A DNA stretch of 34,718 nucleotides, taken from NCBI GenBank assembly GCA_903858935.1, contig CAIOKO010000165.1:1-34718 (forward strand), written 5' to 3'. The notes under the pieces are model-generated. The model worked only from the letters and a program-made list of their open reading frames with translations. It did not search any database and was not told the origin of the DNA. This DNA is from an uncultured Schlesneria sp. (GTDB lineage Bacteria; Planctomycetota; Planctomycetia; Planctomycetales; Planctomycetaceae). The position numbers and the translations under genes were made by a program. Below, in pieces: positions 17,355 to 26,025 of this stretch; within the stretch, counting starts at the first letter, position 1; each line of letters starts with the position of its first letter.

Positions 17355-17666
17355 TCAGACCCGCGGATCAAGAATCTGCAATCGGGTGGACTTCACGAAT
17401 GGTTTGATCCGAATTCGATAGTCAGTCATATGAGACGCAACGAGGTGAGCCTTGAGGTGGGCCAGACTCTCCCATTTCTCGACGATCAGAACGAAATCGT
17501 CTCCCAGACGTTGCTGCTGAGTCAGATCCGTGGTCGCGTCAACTGCGGCTCCGTACTCGATACAACCAGCTTCCTGGCGAACGGGGATCGTCACCTGGGC
17601 GAACTCACGCAAGAAGTCATCCCGATGGCCAGGTGCCAGTTCCACCAACGCAAGGACATGAATCAT
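17355..17666 (-). CDS. Antibiotic-biosynthesis-monooxygenase (ABM) fold protein, YgiN-like
   Basis: This 103-residue protein has the short ferredoxin-like ABM pattern: MIHVLALVELAPGHRDDFL, then an Arg/Glu-rich helix (TIPVRQEAGCIEYGA), then FVLIVEKWESLAHLKAHLVASHM. Such proteins form dimers; some oxidise quinols or remove electrophiles, others have no known activity. The W-x-S-x-x-x-L-x-x-H arrangement is typical of the YgiN branch. It is cytoplasmic with no signal. It stands alone between the CXXCH gene and the HEAT lipoprotein gene, 188 and 137 bp from its neighbours, and no substrate can be inferred. Confidence 0.85.
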   Translation of the reverse strand: MIHVLALVELAPGHRDDFLREFAQVTIPVRQEAGCIEYGAAVDATTDLTQQQRLGDDFVLIVEKWESLAHLKAHLVASHMTDYRIRIKPFVKSTRLQILDPRV

Positions 17667-17803
17667 CTTGATACCAAGTCAGGGTGCTGAAAATCGCGAA
17701 AAACAGCGAGAAGTTCTTCTTCGTGGCATGGGCTGCCGACGGTGCAGGTCGGTCGTGGTACTCGCCAAAGTCTATCCGACTTATATCGTTCTCGGGCCAG
17801 AGA

Positions 17804-19360
17804 TCACTTTTCGATTTGTTCGAGCGAGTAAACAATCGCTGCCTTCAGCTCTTCGTCGTCTGAACTCTTAAACACTTTCCGCAATTCGCTGGTGGCTCGT
17901 TTTGCGTACGGGCCGATCTCACCCAGAGCATAGACCGCTCCGATTTGGACTTTCAGGACCGGATCATGCGAGGCTTTAAGCAAGGCCTGAACCGCTTCTG
18001 GAGATTCGGGAGCTAGCTCCGCCAGCGAATAAGTCGTCAGCCAGCGAACGTTCTCGTCCTTGTCGGACAAACTCGCCAGCAGTGATTGAAGTGCGGGATA
18101 CGCAAACCCATCGTGACGGATCAACACTTCCGCCGCACGAAGTCGTACCTGGCCATCCTTGTCATTCAGGCATTCTGCCAGTGACGTGAGGACCTTATTC
18201 GACTGAGGCCCCATTTCACCGAGTACGGCTGATGCAAAAGATCGCAAACTTGCATCACGAGATTTCAACGATTCGGTCACAACTTTGACTGATTCGATAT
18301 TTGTCAGCTTCAGCCGTGCCATCGCTAAAGAGGTATGTGCCCGAACGAACTGGTCATCGTGCTTCAGCAACTTTTGCAGCAACGGTGCTGCAGCGACTCC
18401 CTTATCTCCCATCTGGCCGATCTGATGCAGACCTCGCTTCAGCGATTCTGCATCCGTCGGGTCAAGATCCTTTAAGACATCAGCTAAATCAACGCCAGCG
18501 TCAGGACACAGATCTTGCATCCCCCGTCCAGCTCCCTGTTTGGCGACGTGCTTCCGAGAAGAATCAACCGCCGATTTTTGCGTTTCTTCAGTCGAAACAA
18601 ACTTTTCGTCATCGGACTGTGATTCGGCACTGTCGCCGTTCGTGCTGATCGGTTCATCGTCGAATGAAGACGCTACTTTCGATGCCTGAGCTGCTGCGAC
18701 CGGAGTAGCCTCAGGATTCGATTTCTCTTCGGCCCAGTCAGCAGTATCTCCGTCAAACCCGCCAGAGCTGCTCTCGACTTCTTTCTTCACCTGAACGACG
18801 TTCTTGCGAGCGTCGTTCCCATTTGGTTGATCAAATTCGTCTGACTCTTTTTCCTTGGCCGCGCCTTTGTCTTTTCCAACTTTCCCCGGCGGATTCTCGA
18901 TCGATGACAAGAATGTATCCAGATCGTCGTCAGACCGTCGTGCTGTCGGCTTTGATTTAGGCTTTGTTGACGCGCTGCTGGCAACGGTGTCCGCACCGTC
19001 TTCTACGGCAAGTGGATCAACTCGCGACTTGGTCTTTTTCGGAGTTTCTGTTTTGGACGCAGAGACAACCTTGGTGTCATCGGCCTTGGTCGATTTACCC
19101 TTCGTCTTCGCGTTTTTTGCCCCCCCCAAAGCACTCTTCGATTCATCGGACTTCAAGTCGGCAAGTTCGTTCGAAGTCTTCCCCTTGCTGTCCTTGCCTC
19201 GAGCTTTCTTCTTCGAATCCTTCGAATCAGCCAGCTTTTCTTCGGAGGCCTTTTTGGACGGCTTCTTAGCGAGCCAACCGCTCGTTTGAGCGCAACCACA
19301 CAAATTACCAGCCATGGCGGCCAGCAACACCAATCCGAAGGGGCGATACCACTTGTTCAT
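17804..19360 (-). CDS. HEAT-repeat lipoprotein with a long charged linker
   Basis: This is a 518-residue protein. The start ATG at 19360 has AAGG 7 nt upstream, and the N-terminus (MNKWYRPFGLVLLAAMAGNL followed by CGC) is a lipoprotein signal with Cys23 the likely lipidated residue. Residues ~28-270 are Lys/Ser/Asp/Glu-rich and probably disordered. Residues ~275-518 carry about five HEAT/PBS-type helical repeats, recognisable from recurring VRAHTSLAMARL, VRLRAAEVL, VRWLTTYSLAEL and VQIGAVYALGEIG. Such repeats bind proteins; there is no catalytic motif. The open frame runs 65 codons upstream of the chosen start, but that part lacks a signal and looks non-coding. Probably an envelope-anchored scaffold. 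Confidence 0.85.
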   Translation of the reverse strand: MNKWYRPFGLVLLAAMAGNLCGCAQTSGWLAKKPSKKASEEKLADSKDSKKKARGKDSKGKTSNELADLKSDESKSALGGAKNAKTKGKSTKADDTKVVSASKTETPKKTKSRVDPLAVEDGADTVASSASTKPKSKPTARRSDDDLDTFLSSIENPPGKVGKDKGAAKEKESDEFDQPNGNDARKNVVQVKKEVESSSGGFDGDTADWAEEKSNPEATPVAAAQASKVASSFDDEPISTNGDSAESQSDDEKFVSTEETQKSAVDSSRKHVAKQGAGRGMQDLCPDAGVDLADVLKDLDPTDAESLKRGLHQIGQMGDKGVAAAPLLQKLLKHDDQFVRAHTSLAMARLKLTNIESVKVVTESLKSRDASLRSFASAVLGEMGPQSNKVLTSLAECLNDKDGQVRLRAAEVLIRHDGFAYPALQSLLASLSDKDENVRWLTTYSLAELAPESPEAVQALLKASHDPVLKVQIGAVYALGEIGPYAKRATSELRKVFKSSDDEELKAAIVYSLEQIEK

Positions 19361-19660
19361 GTCACAACCTTGTGAACCGCGTGGAGGACAGCATGACGCT
19401 GACGTCAGTGCAAGCAAACCCTCGCCATGCGACTGAATAAAACACTTCCGCTTGAAGTATCGGTTGCAACGATCGTAAGTATTGACGGGATCAGACGGCG
19501 TTTTCCGCCACCGAAGCAAAACGATCGTCATAGCCCGCAGGGTCTTCTGGAACAACCCAAACCACCCATTCTAAACCGGGGATGATGTTTTTAGGGTCTT
19601 GTGTTCAAATTTCAAAATTGGCCGATCCGAGGGGCAGTTCAACAAAAACAACGCTCCCAG

Positions 19661-19831
19661 TTCAATCCGTAGCCATCGGCGCAGGCCGATCCGCGTTCAG
19701 CCGATCTCTTCAAGCGTTGCCGCACCCACCTTTCGGCATGACACAAACGAGAAATGACGCCTCGGTTGACGGAAATCCCACGACCTCGTCCGCGCTTGTC
19801 ATCCAGGCGTGCTTAAATCGATGGCTTGCAA
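19661..19831 (+). repeat. Dispersed intergenic repeat, copy 1
   Basis: It is clearly related to 34361-34537. A 27-bp block is identical in both (19695-19721 here), and AACGAGAAATGACGCCTCGG is identical further along. An internal imperfect hairpin GATCCGC-GTTCA-GCCGATC lies at 19688-19706. It contains no open frame of note. Confidence 0.8.
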
Positions 19832-19872
19832 TCCGTGTCAGCCAGTGAATCTGAACCACTGTTCGTCCCCGC

Positions 19873-19909
19873 AAAAGAAAAGGGGGCTTCCTCGAAAAAG
19901 GAAACCCCC
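19873..19909 (-). terminator. Intrinsic terminator of htpG
   Basis: Read on the minus strand, GGGGGTTTCC and GGAAGCCCCC pair (one G-U) around an 8-nt loop and are followed by TTTTCTTTT. It lies 33 bp past the htpG stop codon. Confidence 0.85.
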
Positions 19910-19942
19910 TCATTTACCGTGCGAGACTCGCCTTTAACTTCC

Positions 19943-21880
19943 TCAGATCACGATCGACGATTTGCTTCTGGCTAGTTCTTCCATAAATCGAAGTGAACGC
20001 GTCGTCGTCTCTTCGACATCTGGAATCAATCCGTCCAGAATAAGTGAATTTGCGTACAACTGTCGTCCACAGTCGCGAATAAAGTCGTCGTTGTCGGAAT
20101 TGCTGCTGAGATCACAAAGCCGAGTAATCAGACCGGCATGGGGATTAATTTCAAAGATTCGCTTGGGCATTTCGTATTCCTTCATCGTGTGGCTAAGCAC
20201 CTTCTGAAGTTGATTGCTCATCGTTCCTTGAGGATTAATCAGACAGCAGTTGCTATCCGTCAACCGGGACGATTCACGAACGTCTTCCACCTTCCCATCC
20301 AGTGCACCCCGGAAGAGTTCCAGAATCCGCGTCAGGTTTTTCGGTTTCAGTTTCAATTCGTCGGTCTCGGCAGGCTTCGTTGATTCCGGGAAAACGACGT
20401 CGGCCGAATCAATCGAAATCAGGTCCTTATTCTCATAGCGACGCAACTGAGTCAACGCAAATTCGTCGATCGGGTCGTCCAGGAACAGAACTTCCAGGTT
20501 TCGTTTTCGGAACGCTTCGAGCAGTGGATGTCGCGACAAGGCATCGAGATCGGGTCCACTGAGATAAAAAATCTGAGTCTGCCCTTCGACGGCTCGTTGC
20601 AGGTAGCTGTCGAGCGAAACACTTGGAATCACCGATTTGTCAGCCTTACCGCCGACAAGAAGTGACGCTTCGGTCGCGGTGTGAGTCGAATGGAAACGCA
20701 TCAGCTTGGCGATCCGCTCACGGTTCTCGAAATCCTGACCGATCCCGGTTCGAAGAATCGGACCGAACTGCTGATAGAACGTCTTAAAGGTCTCGGGCTG
20801 CTCTTCTGCCAAACTCGCCAGATAATCCAGAACCTTCTTAATCAGCACCTTTTTCAGTTTTGGCAGCAATTTGTGGTCTTGCAGAGTTTCTCGCGAGACG
20901 TTCAGCGGCAGATCGGCAGAATCGACGACTCCATACAGGAATCGCAGGTATTCTGGCAGCAGGTCACGGCAGTCGTCCTGGACCAGAATTCGCTTGGCGC
21001 ACAGGTTGATCCCATGCTCGATCTGACCGAATCCCATCAATTCGAAATTTGAAGGAGGGCAATACAGGATCGAATGAAACTGGATGGGTGAATCACTCGC
21101 AAGATGCAAATGCCAAAGTGGTTTTTCCTCAGAATGGTGCGTCAACCACTGATAAAAACCGGCGTGCTGCTCATCAGTGACCTGATTCTTCGGCTCCACC
21201 CAGATTGGCTTCTGCTCGTTCAGAATATCGGTCGAGAGCTTGATCGGATGCGGCACGAACGTCGAATACTTGCGAACAATGAATTTCAGCCGATTCGGGT
21301 CGGTGAATTCATCCATATCGTCTTTCAGGTGCAGACGAATCTGTGCTCCTCGAGGAACATCACCCTCGACAGGAGTGATCGTAAATCGGCCTGAACCGTC
21401 AGATTCCCAACGCCAGCCACTCTGCTCGCGGTAGCTTCGCGTGACAACTTCCACTTTGTCTGCGAGCATGAAAGCGGCATAGAAACCTACTCCGAACTGC
21501 CCAATCAGGGATAAATCGGCCGATGGGCCAGCTTCCGCCCCCTCTGCCTTGGCGGCCAATGTACGGAGAAACTCTTTGGAACCACTGTGCGCGATCGTTC
21601 CAAGGTTCTGAACCAGTTCGTCATGAGTCAGACCAATGCCGTTGTCTCGAATCACGAGCAACTTGGCTTCTTTGTCCGGTTCCAACGTGATTTCTAAAGG
21701 TGCATCATCGCGGAACTGCTCGTCACTCAATTGAATATGCCGAAGCTTATTCAAAGAATCGGACGCATTCGAAATCAACTCTCTCAAGGCAATTTCGCGG
21801 TTCTGATACAGCGAATGAGAGAGAATGTGAAGTAGCTGTTTGATCTCGGTCTGAAACGTGAATTCCTGAGGCTGCGTCAC
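19943..21880 (-). CDS. htpG: Molecular chaperone HtpG (bacterial Hsp90)
   Basis: This is a 645-residue ATP-dependent chaperone of the cytoplasm, acting as a dimer on late folding intermediates. The N-terminal GHKL ATPase domain shows ELISNASDSLNKLR, DNGIGLT and LIGQFGVGFYAAFM. The middle domain (about 230-500) and C-terminal dimerisation region (about 510-645) follow without gaps. The length is close to the usual 620-640. The start is a GTG at 21880 (MTQPQEFTFQTEIKQLLHIL) with GGAG 7 nt upstream; the open frame extends six codons to a TTG with no support. It is transcribed alone, divergent from dapL, and ends at a strong intrinsic terminator. No CIRCE-type heat-shock operator was recognised upstream. 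Confidence 0.97.
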   Translation of the reverse strand: MTQPQEFTFQTEIKQLLHILSHSLYQNREIALRELISNASDSLNKLRHIQLSDEQFRDDAPLEITLEPDKEAKLLVIRDNGIGLTHDELVQNLGTIAHSGSKEFLRTLAAKAEGAEAGPSADLSLIGQFGVGFYAAFMLADKVEVVTRSYREQSGWRWESDGSGRFTITPVEGDVPRGAQIRLHLKDDMDEFTDPNRLKFIVRKYSTFVPHPIKLSTDILNEQKPIWVEPKNQVTDEQHAGFYQWLTHHSEEKPLWHLHLASDSPIQFHSILYCPPSNFELMGFGQIEHGINLCAKRILVQDDCRDLLPEYLRFLYGVVDSADLPLNVSRETLQDHKLLPKLKKVLIKKVLDYLASLAEEQPETFKTFYQQFGPILRTGIGQDFENRERIAKLMRFHSTHTATEASLLVGGKADKSVIPSVSLDSYLQRAVEGQTQIFYLSGPDLDALSRHPLLEAFRKRNLEVLFLDDPIDEFALTQLRRYENKDLISIDSADVVFPESTKPAETDELKLKPKNLTRILELFRGALDGKVEDVRESSRLTDSNCCLINPQGTMSNQLQKVLSHTMKEYEMPKRIFEINPHAGLITRLCDLSSNSDNDDFIRDCGRQLYANSLILDGLIPDVEETTTRSLRFMEELARSKSSIVI

Positions 21881-22280
21881 GGGGAACTCCAAATGCAATC
21901 AATATCGAAATAGAAAGGCAGTCCATCGACCACTTGGAAACTTGGAAAGCAACTGGCGCGCCACGTCTGAAGAGTCAAAAATGCCATAATTTGCCGAGTA
22001 ATAACAATGTTCGAACAAAAACAAAGCTGCCAAAATGGCACTCGCAGCGGCGCAGGTCGATCGTGCACACCTATCGTCGAACGCGGAAACCGTTGAGGTT
22101 TTGCGACCGCAAAAAATGAAGTTGGCAAAATCGTTTTTCGAAATGACGGCCGTAAGTCCACAGGACAATTCAGGCTTCCTGCCCGTCGAGACAAGGTTGA
22201 ATTCAATTGCGTTGGGTTCTACAACTCGACCTCTAGTTTGATCCAATACCTTGCCATACGTCGAATCGGAGAACTCATTC
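21881..22280. other. Divergent intergenic region htpG / dapL
   Basis: The 400 bp must hold promoters for both genes, but none could be assigned with confidence. Inside are a 13-bp palindrome TGCCA-AAA-TGGCA (22028-22040) and a 19-bp segment at 22045-22063 that matches the core of the dispersed repeat (CAGCGGCGCAGGT, one mismatch, GATCG), possibly a degraded copy. No coding frame is supported. Confidence 0.5.
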
Positions 22281-23513
22281 ATGGCCCTCGTCAACGATAA
22301 CTACCTGAAACTGAAGGCGGGTTACCTGTTTCCTGAGATCGGTCGTCGTGTTTCGAAGTTCGCCGCAGAAAATCCCTCCGCCAAAATCATTCGGCTTGGC
22401 ATTGGCGATGTCACCGAACCTCTTCCGTCAGCAATTATCGATGCGATGCACCGTGCTACAGACGAAATGGCGAAAAGGGAAACCTTTCGAGGTTATGGTC
22501 CTGAACAAGGCTACGATTTCTTAAGAAACGCAATCGCCCAAAATGATTTTGCCAGCCGCGGAGCCCAAGTCGCTGCTGACGAGATTTTTGTTTCAGACGG
22601 CTCAAAGTGTGATACCGGGAACATTCTCGACATTTTCGGCGCAGGAAACGTGATTGGCGTGACCGACCCCGTCTATCCCGTTTACGTTGATACCAATGTC
22701 ATGGCGGGCCGAACGGGTGCCGCCGACGAGACCGGTCGATACGCGGGACTGGTCTATCTGCCGGTTACTGCAGAAAATAATTTCACACCCGCCCTGCCCG
22801 ATCGTAAAGTCGATTTGCTCTATCTGTGTTACCCAAACAATCCAACCGGAACCGTGGCGACGAAAGAGACTTTGAAAAAGTTCGTTGATTACGCCAAAGC
22901 CAACGATACGATCATTTTCTTCGACGCTGCCTACGAAGCGTACATTACCGACCCTTCGATTCCTCATTCGATTTATGAGATTGAGGGTGCCCGTGACGTG
23001 GCGATTGAATTCCGCAGCTTCAGCAAGACCGCTGGCTTCACCGGGACTCGCTGTGCCTTTACCGTCGTGCCTAAAGGCCTGAAGGCCAAAACTTCATCGG
23101 GCGAATCGCTCGAGCTTCACTCGCTTTGGAACCGGCGTCATACCACCAAATTCAATGGTGTCAGTTACATCGTGCAACGCGGTGCAGAAGCGGTCTACAG
23201 CGAACAGGGTAAAACCCAGGTTCGAGCCATGATCGACTTCTACCTGGAAAACGCCAAGATTCTGTGTGCCGGGCTGCGAAAAGCAGGACTCGTCGTTTAC
23301 GGCGGAACGAATGCACCATATGTCTGGTTGAAGACACCCGGTGGACAGACAAGCTGGCAATTCTTCGATCACCTGCTGTCCCAGGCGAACCTGGTAGGAA
23401 CTCCCGGCAGCGGTTTCGGTGCGGCTGGCGAAGGATACTTCCGACTCAGTGCCTTCAACAGTCGGGCCAACATTGAAGAAGCTGTCACCCGAATTCAAAA
23501 AATCATGGCATGA
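22281..23513 (+). CDS. dapL: LL-diaminopimelate aminotransferase
   Basis: This 410-residue PLP enzyme of class I/II aminotransferases converts tetrahydrodipicolinate to LL-2,6-diaminopimelate in one step, for lysine and peptidoglycan-precursor synthesis. The start at 22281 ([20 protein letters not shown]) follows GGAG about 10 nt upstream. Diagnostic features are [42 protein letters not shown] and the PLP-lysine motif [12 protein letters not shown] (Lys about 249). Length and motifs fit the DapL family of plants, Chlamydiae and Planctomycetes. The stop overlaps the next start (ATGA), suggesting co-expression with the NagA-like gene. Confidence 0.96.
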   Translation: MALVNDNYLKLKAGYLFPEIGRRVSKFAAENPSAKIIRLGIGDVTEPLPSAIIDAMHRATDEMAKRETFRGYGPEQGYDFLRNAIAQNDFASRGAQVAADEIFVSDGSKCDTGNILDIFGAGNVIGVTDPVYPVYVDTNVMAGRTGAADETGRYAGLVYLPVTAENNFTPALPDRKVDLLYLCYPNNPTGTVATKETLKKFVDYAKANDTIIFFDAAYEAYITDPSIPHSIYEIEGARDVAIEFRSFSKTAGFTGTRCAFTVVPKGLKAKTSSGESLELHSLWNRRHTTKFNGVSYIVQRGAEAVYSEQGKTQVRAMIDFYLENAKILCAGLRKAGLVVYGGTNAPYVWLKTPGGQTSWQFFDHLLSQANLVGTPGSGFGAAGEGYFRLSAFNSRANIEEAVTRIQKIMA

Positions 23514-24772
23514 CAAAACAAATGCTCACTCTTTTCGCTCGTCACTATGCGAACGGCGAACCGCTTCGCGTCGAAATTGAAGGCGATCGGATTCGTCGGA
23601 TTGAGCCGGCATGGCCGAAAGGAAGTCTTAACGACTGGCCGTTTGTCTCGCCGGCGTTCCTTGATTTGCAGATCAACGGATACGGTGGGACCTGGTTCAG
23701 CGATGACGCATTAACGGCAGATGCCGTGTTAAAAACCTTGTCCCCCCACTTTGGGTTCGGGGTGACGCGTCTGTGTCCAACGCTGATCACCAATTCGTTC
23801 GAAGGTCTGGCGACTGGATTTGCTGCAATTCGAGCGGCCTGCGACCAATCGGCGTGGGCCAATCGAATGGTCTTTGGCTGCCATCTGGAAGGCCCTTATA
23901 TTTCAGGCGAAGACGGACCGCGCGGGGCACATCCCAAACAACACGTCAGACCGGCCGACTGGGACGAATTTCAACGCCTGCAAGAAATCTCCGGAGGCCG
24001 TATCCGTCTGGTCACTGTCGCACCCGAAGTCGAAAATGGAATTGAGTTCATTAAAAAAGCGGTCGCAAGCGGGGTTGTGGTTTCATTGGGTCATACGGCA
24101 GCCACACCCGACCAAATCCAGGCCGGCGTCGATGCAGGTGCAAGATTAAGCACGCACCTGGGTAACGGTGCTCATTCGATGATTCACCGCCATCGAAACG
24201 TGATCTACGAACAACTGGCTGATCCGAGATTGAACGCCAGCCTGATAGTAGACGGACACCATTTGCCCCCCAATCTTGTCCGAACTTTTATCCGCGTAAA
24301 GACCCCACAAAAGACAATACTGACCTGTGACGCCGCAGGATGGGCGGGTTGTCCACCCGGTGTCTACGAAAGCAAACTGGGCCGCAGCGAAATTCTTCCC
24401 AGCGGTAAACTGGTCGTCGCCGGACAACAGGAACTGCTCGCAGGTTCGGCACAAGAAATCGATGAGTGCGTGGCAAATACCATCAGTTTCGCCGGCGTAT
24501 CGGTGAAACAGGCGGTGGATATGGCCAGCCAGAATCCAGCAAAGCTACTTGGGCAGGAAGTCGTCCGATTGCGCCGCGGATCTCTGGCTGATCTGGTGTT
24601 ATTCCACATTTCACCCGGCGATCGATTGACTAACGTCACATCCCAAACAGGTCATATACGTCCCATTAGTCCTATCAATCCCATCTCTTCCACGAACGAA
24701 CGCCTCCGTCTGAAAATCGAAGCAACGATCGCCGGAGGCGAATTGAAGTTCGGTTCGATCGTACAGCGATAA
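23510..24772 (+). CDS. N-acetylglucosamine-6-phosphate deacetylase-like amidohydrolase (NagA family)
   Basis: This 420-residue TIM-barrel amidohydrolase is expected to remove acetate from GlcNAc-6-phosphate in amino-sugar recycling. Metal and catalytic positions are present: HLEGPYIS...[22 protein letters not shown] and TCDAAGW with the catalytic Asp. The THLGNGAH segment differs from the THLFNAM of classical NagA, so substrate may differ. The ATG at 23510 overlaps the dapL stop. Pairing with dapL may reflect linked cell-wall precursor and amino-sugar metabolism, but this is inference. A short Ile/Ser/Pro/Asn-rich stretch ([13 protein letters not shown]) near residues 383-395 looks like an inserted loop. 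Confidence 0.85.
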   Translation: MTKQMLTLFARHYANGEPLRVEIEGDRIRRIEPAWPKGSLNDWPFVSPAFLDLQINGYGGTWFSDDALTADAVLKTLSPHFGFGVTRLCPTLITNSFEGLATGFAAIRAACDQSAWANRMVFGCHLEGPYISGEDGPRGAHPKQHVRPADWDEFQRLQEISGGRIRLVTVAPEVENGIEFIKKAVASGVVVSLGHTAATPDQIQAGVDAGARLSTHLGNGAHSMIHRHRNVIYEQLADPRLNASLIVDGHHLPPNLVRTFIRVKTPQKTILTCDAAGWAGCPPGVYESKLGRSEILPSGKLVVAGQQELLAGSAQEIDECVANTISFAGVSVKQAVDMASQNPAKLLGQEVVRLRRGSLADLVLFHISPGDRLTNVTSQTGHIRPISPINPISSTNERLRLKIEATIAGGELKFGSIVQR

Positions 24773-24799
24773 ATCGATATCCCGTTCCTTCAGCATCTA

Positions 24800-25861
24800 T
24801 CAGCGATACCAGCGATCAAGCACGCCATGCCAGCCTTCAACACTTTGCGCGGCGGCAAACGCATTCCGAACTTCTGAATGTTGCGGATGTAATTGCGCAA
24901 ACTTCATCCCGAACATTCGCATCGTCGTCAGTGCCTGCGGAACATCACTGACTTGCACGCAAAGTCCGAACTGAAGCTCCATCACCTGACGTTGTTCGAA
25001 CAGATCCGGTTCTGGCAGCGGAAGGCCAGCCGCCAGCGCCTTGACTTGGGAAAAAATCCACGGATTTCCAATCGCTCCACGTGCGACCGAAACGCCATCG
25101 ACACCGGTTATCTGAAACATGTCGAGACAGGCTTGTGCGGTGAACAAGTCGCCGCTGCCGAGAATCGTCTTTGAACCAGCATGCTGTTTCACTTCCCGTA
25201 GAAAATCCCAGTTACTCGGGCCAACGTACTTCTGTTCGACCGTCCGGCCATGGACTGTGATCGCGGAAACACCTCGCTCAAATGCTCCGTCAAGGATTTG
25301 AAAGAAACGATCACGACTTTCGGTCGAATCATCCACTCCGCGCCGCATCTTCAAGGTTACGGGAATGTGATCGGGAACGGCGGCACGAGTCCGACTGACG
25401 ATTTCCAACGCCACATCCGGCTGACTGAGATGGAACCCGCCTCGACAGGCACCAGCAGTTGATTTGACCGGACATCCAAAATTGATGTCGATGACATCAA
25501 AACCCGCACTCACCAACTTTTGAGCAGCGGGTCCAAAATCAGCGGGTTCCGAACCCATCAGCTGACCACCCACCGGATGTTCTTCGTCCGTCACCAGAAG
25601 GTGCCGCCGGGTTCGATGACGAGCCTTGAGGTCGAGTACAAACCGGTCGATCATGACTTCGGCGAGGGTGTAACTTGCCCCCAACCGTCTGGCGACAATC
25701 CGCATGGGGCCATCGCTATATCCGCTGAGTGCCGCCTGAACAACGGGAAATCCGATCGTGACGGCCCCAATCGAAAGCGGCTTTAATATCGAAGGAACGG
25801 TTGATCGCGTTTCTTGAGAATGGATCGGGCGTGGCTGGTTGTGATGAATGTCTCGCGCCAT
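24800..25861 (-). CDS. tRNA-dihydrouridine synthase (Dus family)
   Basis: This 353-residue FMN-dependent enzyme reduces uridines in tRNA to dihydrouridine. The TIM barrel shows VQAALSGYSDGPMR near the start, DINFGCPVKSTAGACRGG (conserved GCP and the GAC cysteine region), LKMRRGVDD, VHGRTVEQKYVG, a glycine-rich GSGDLFTAQ and VARGAIGNPWIF for FMN phosphate binding. It most resembles the DusB branch. About 25 N-terminal residues precede the barrel. The ATG at 25861 has a poor ribosome-binding site; a strong AAGGAGG sits 48 nt upstream, not positioned for this start. It is convergent with the NagA-like gene, only 27 bp between stops. Confidence 0.93.
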   Translation of the reverse strand: MARDIHHNQPRPIHSQETRSTVPSILKPLSIGAVTIGFPVVQAALSGYSDGPMRIVARRLGASYTLAEVMIDRFVLDLKARHRTRRHLLVTDEEHPVGGQLMGSEPADFGPAAQKLVSAGFDVIDINFGCPVKSTAGACRGGFHLSQPDVALEIVSRTRAAVPDHIPVTLKMRRGVDDSTESRDRFFQILDGAFERGVSAITVHGRTVEQKYVGPSNWDFLREVKQHAGSKTILGSGDLFTAQACLDMFQITGVDGVSVARGAIGNPWIFSQVKALAAGLPLPEPDLFEQRQVMELQFGLCVQVSDVPQALTTMRMFGMKFAQLHPQHSEVRNAFAAAQSVEGWHGVLDRWYR

Positions 25862-25911
25862 CTCTACGTTATTGCGACAATCTATGTATACGGGAAACCC
25901 AAGCGATGCCT

Positions 25912-25943
25912 CCTTTTAAGAAACTTGACGTTGCCAACGTCAA
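25912..25943 (-). terminator. Hairpin with short T-rich tail after the ExbD-like gene
   Basis: Perfect arms TTGACGTT and AACGTCAA enclose a 3-nt loop (25925-25943). On the minus strand it is followed by GTTTCTT. It lies between the ExbD-like gene (ends 26026) and dus (starts 25861), and could terminate the upstream transcript or partially attenuate into dus. Confidence 0.5.
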
Positions 25944-26025
25944 CGAAGTCCCTTGGGAACATGGAGCAACAGCTTTCAGCAAACCGGCTGCGGTGGCTCA
26001 TTATGATGAGTGATCACGCGAATCG

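Larger units (their letters stand above)
19361..19942. other. Intergenic region between the lipoprotein and htpG genes
   Basis: It holds the promoter side of the lipoprotein gene, a dispersed repeat (19661-19831) and the htpG terminator. A small inverted repeat, TCACAA-CC-TTGTGA (19362-19375), overlaps the ribosome-binding site of the lipoprotein gene. No credible gene was found in the remainder. Confidence 0.7.

Noticed and set aside
22028-22040. TGCCA-AAA-TGGCA palindrome in the htpG/dapL region as a heat-shock operator
   Set aside because: Short, and unlike the CIRCE element; kept only as a note.
22045-22063. Fourth copy of the dispersed repeat
   Set aside because: Only about 19 bp match and the flanks do not, so it may be chance; mentioned but not listed as a copy.
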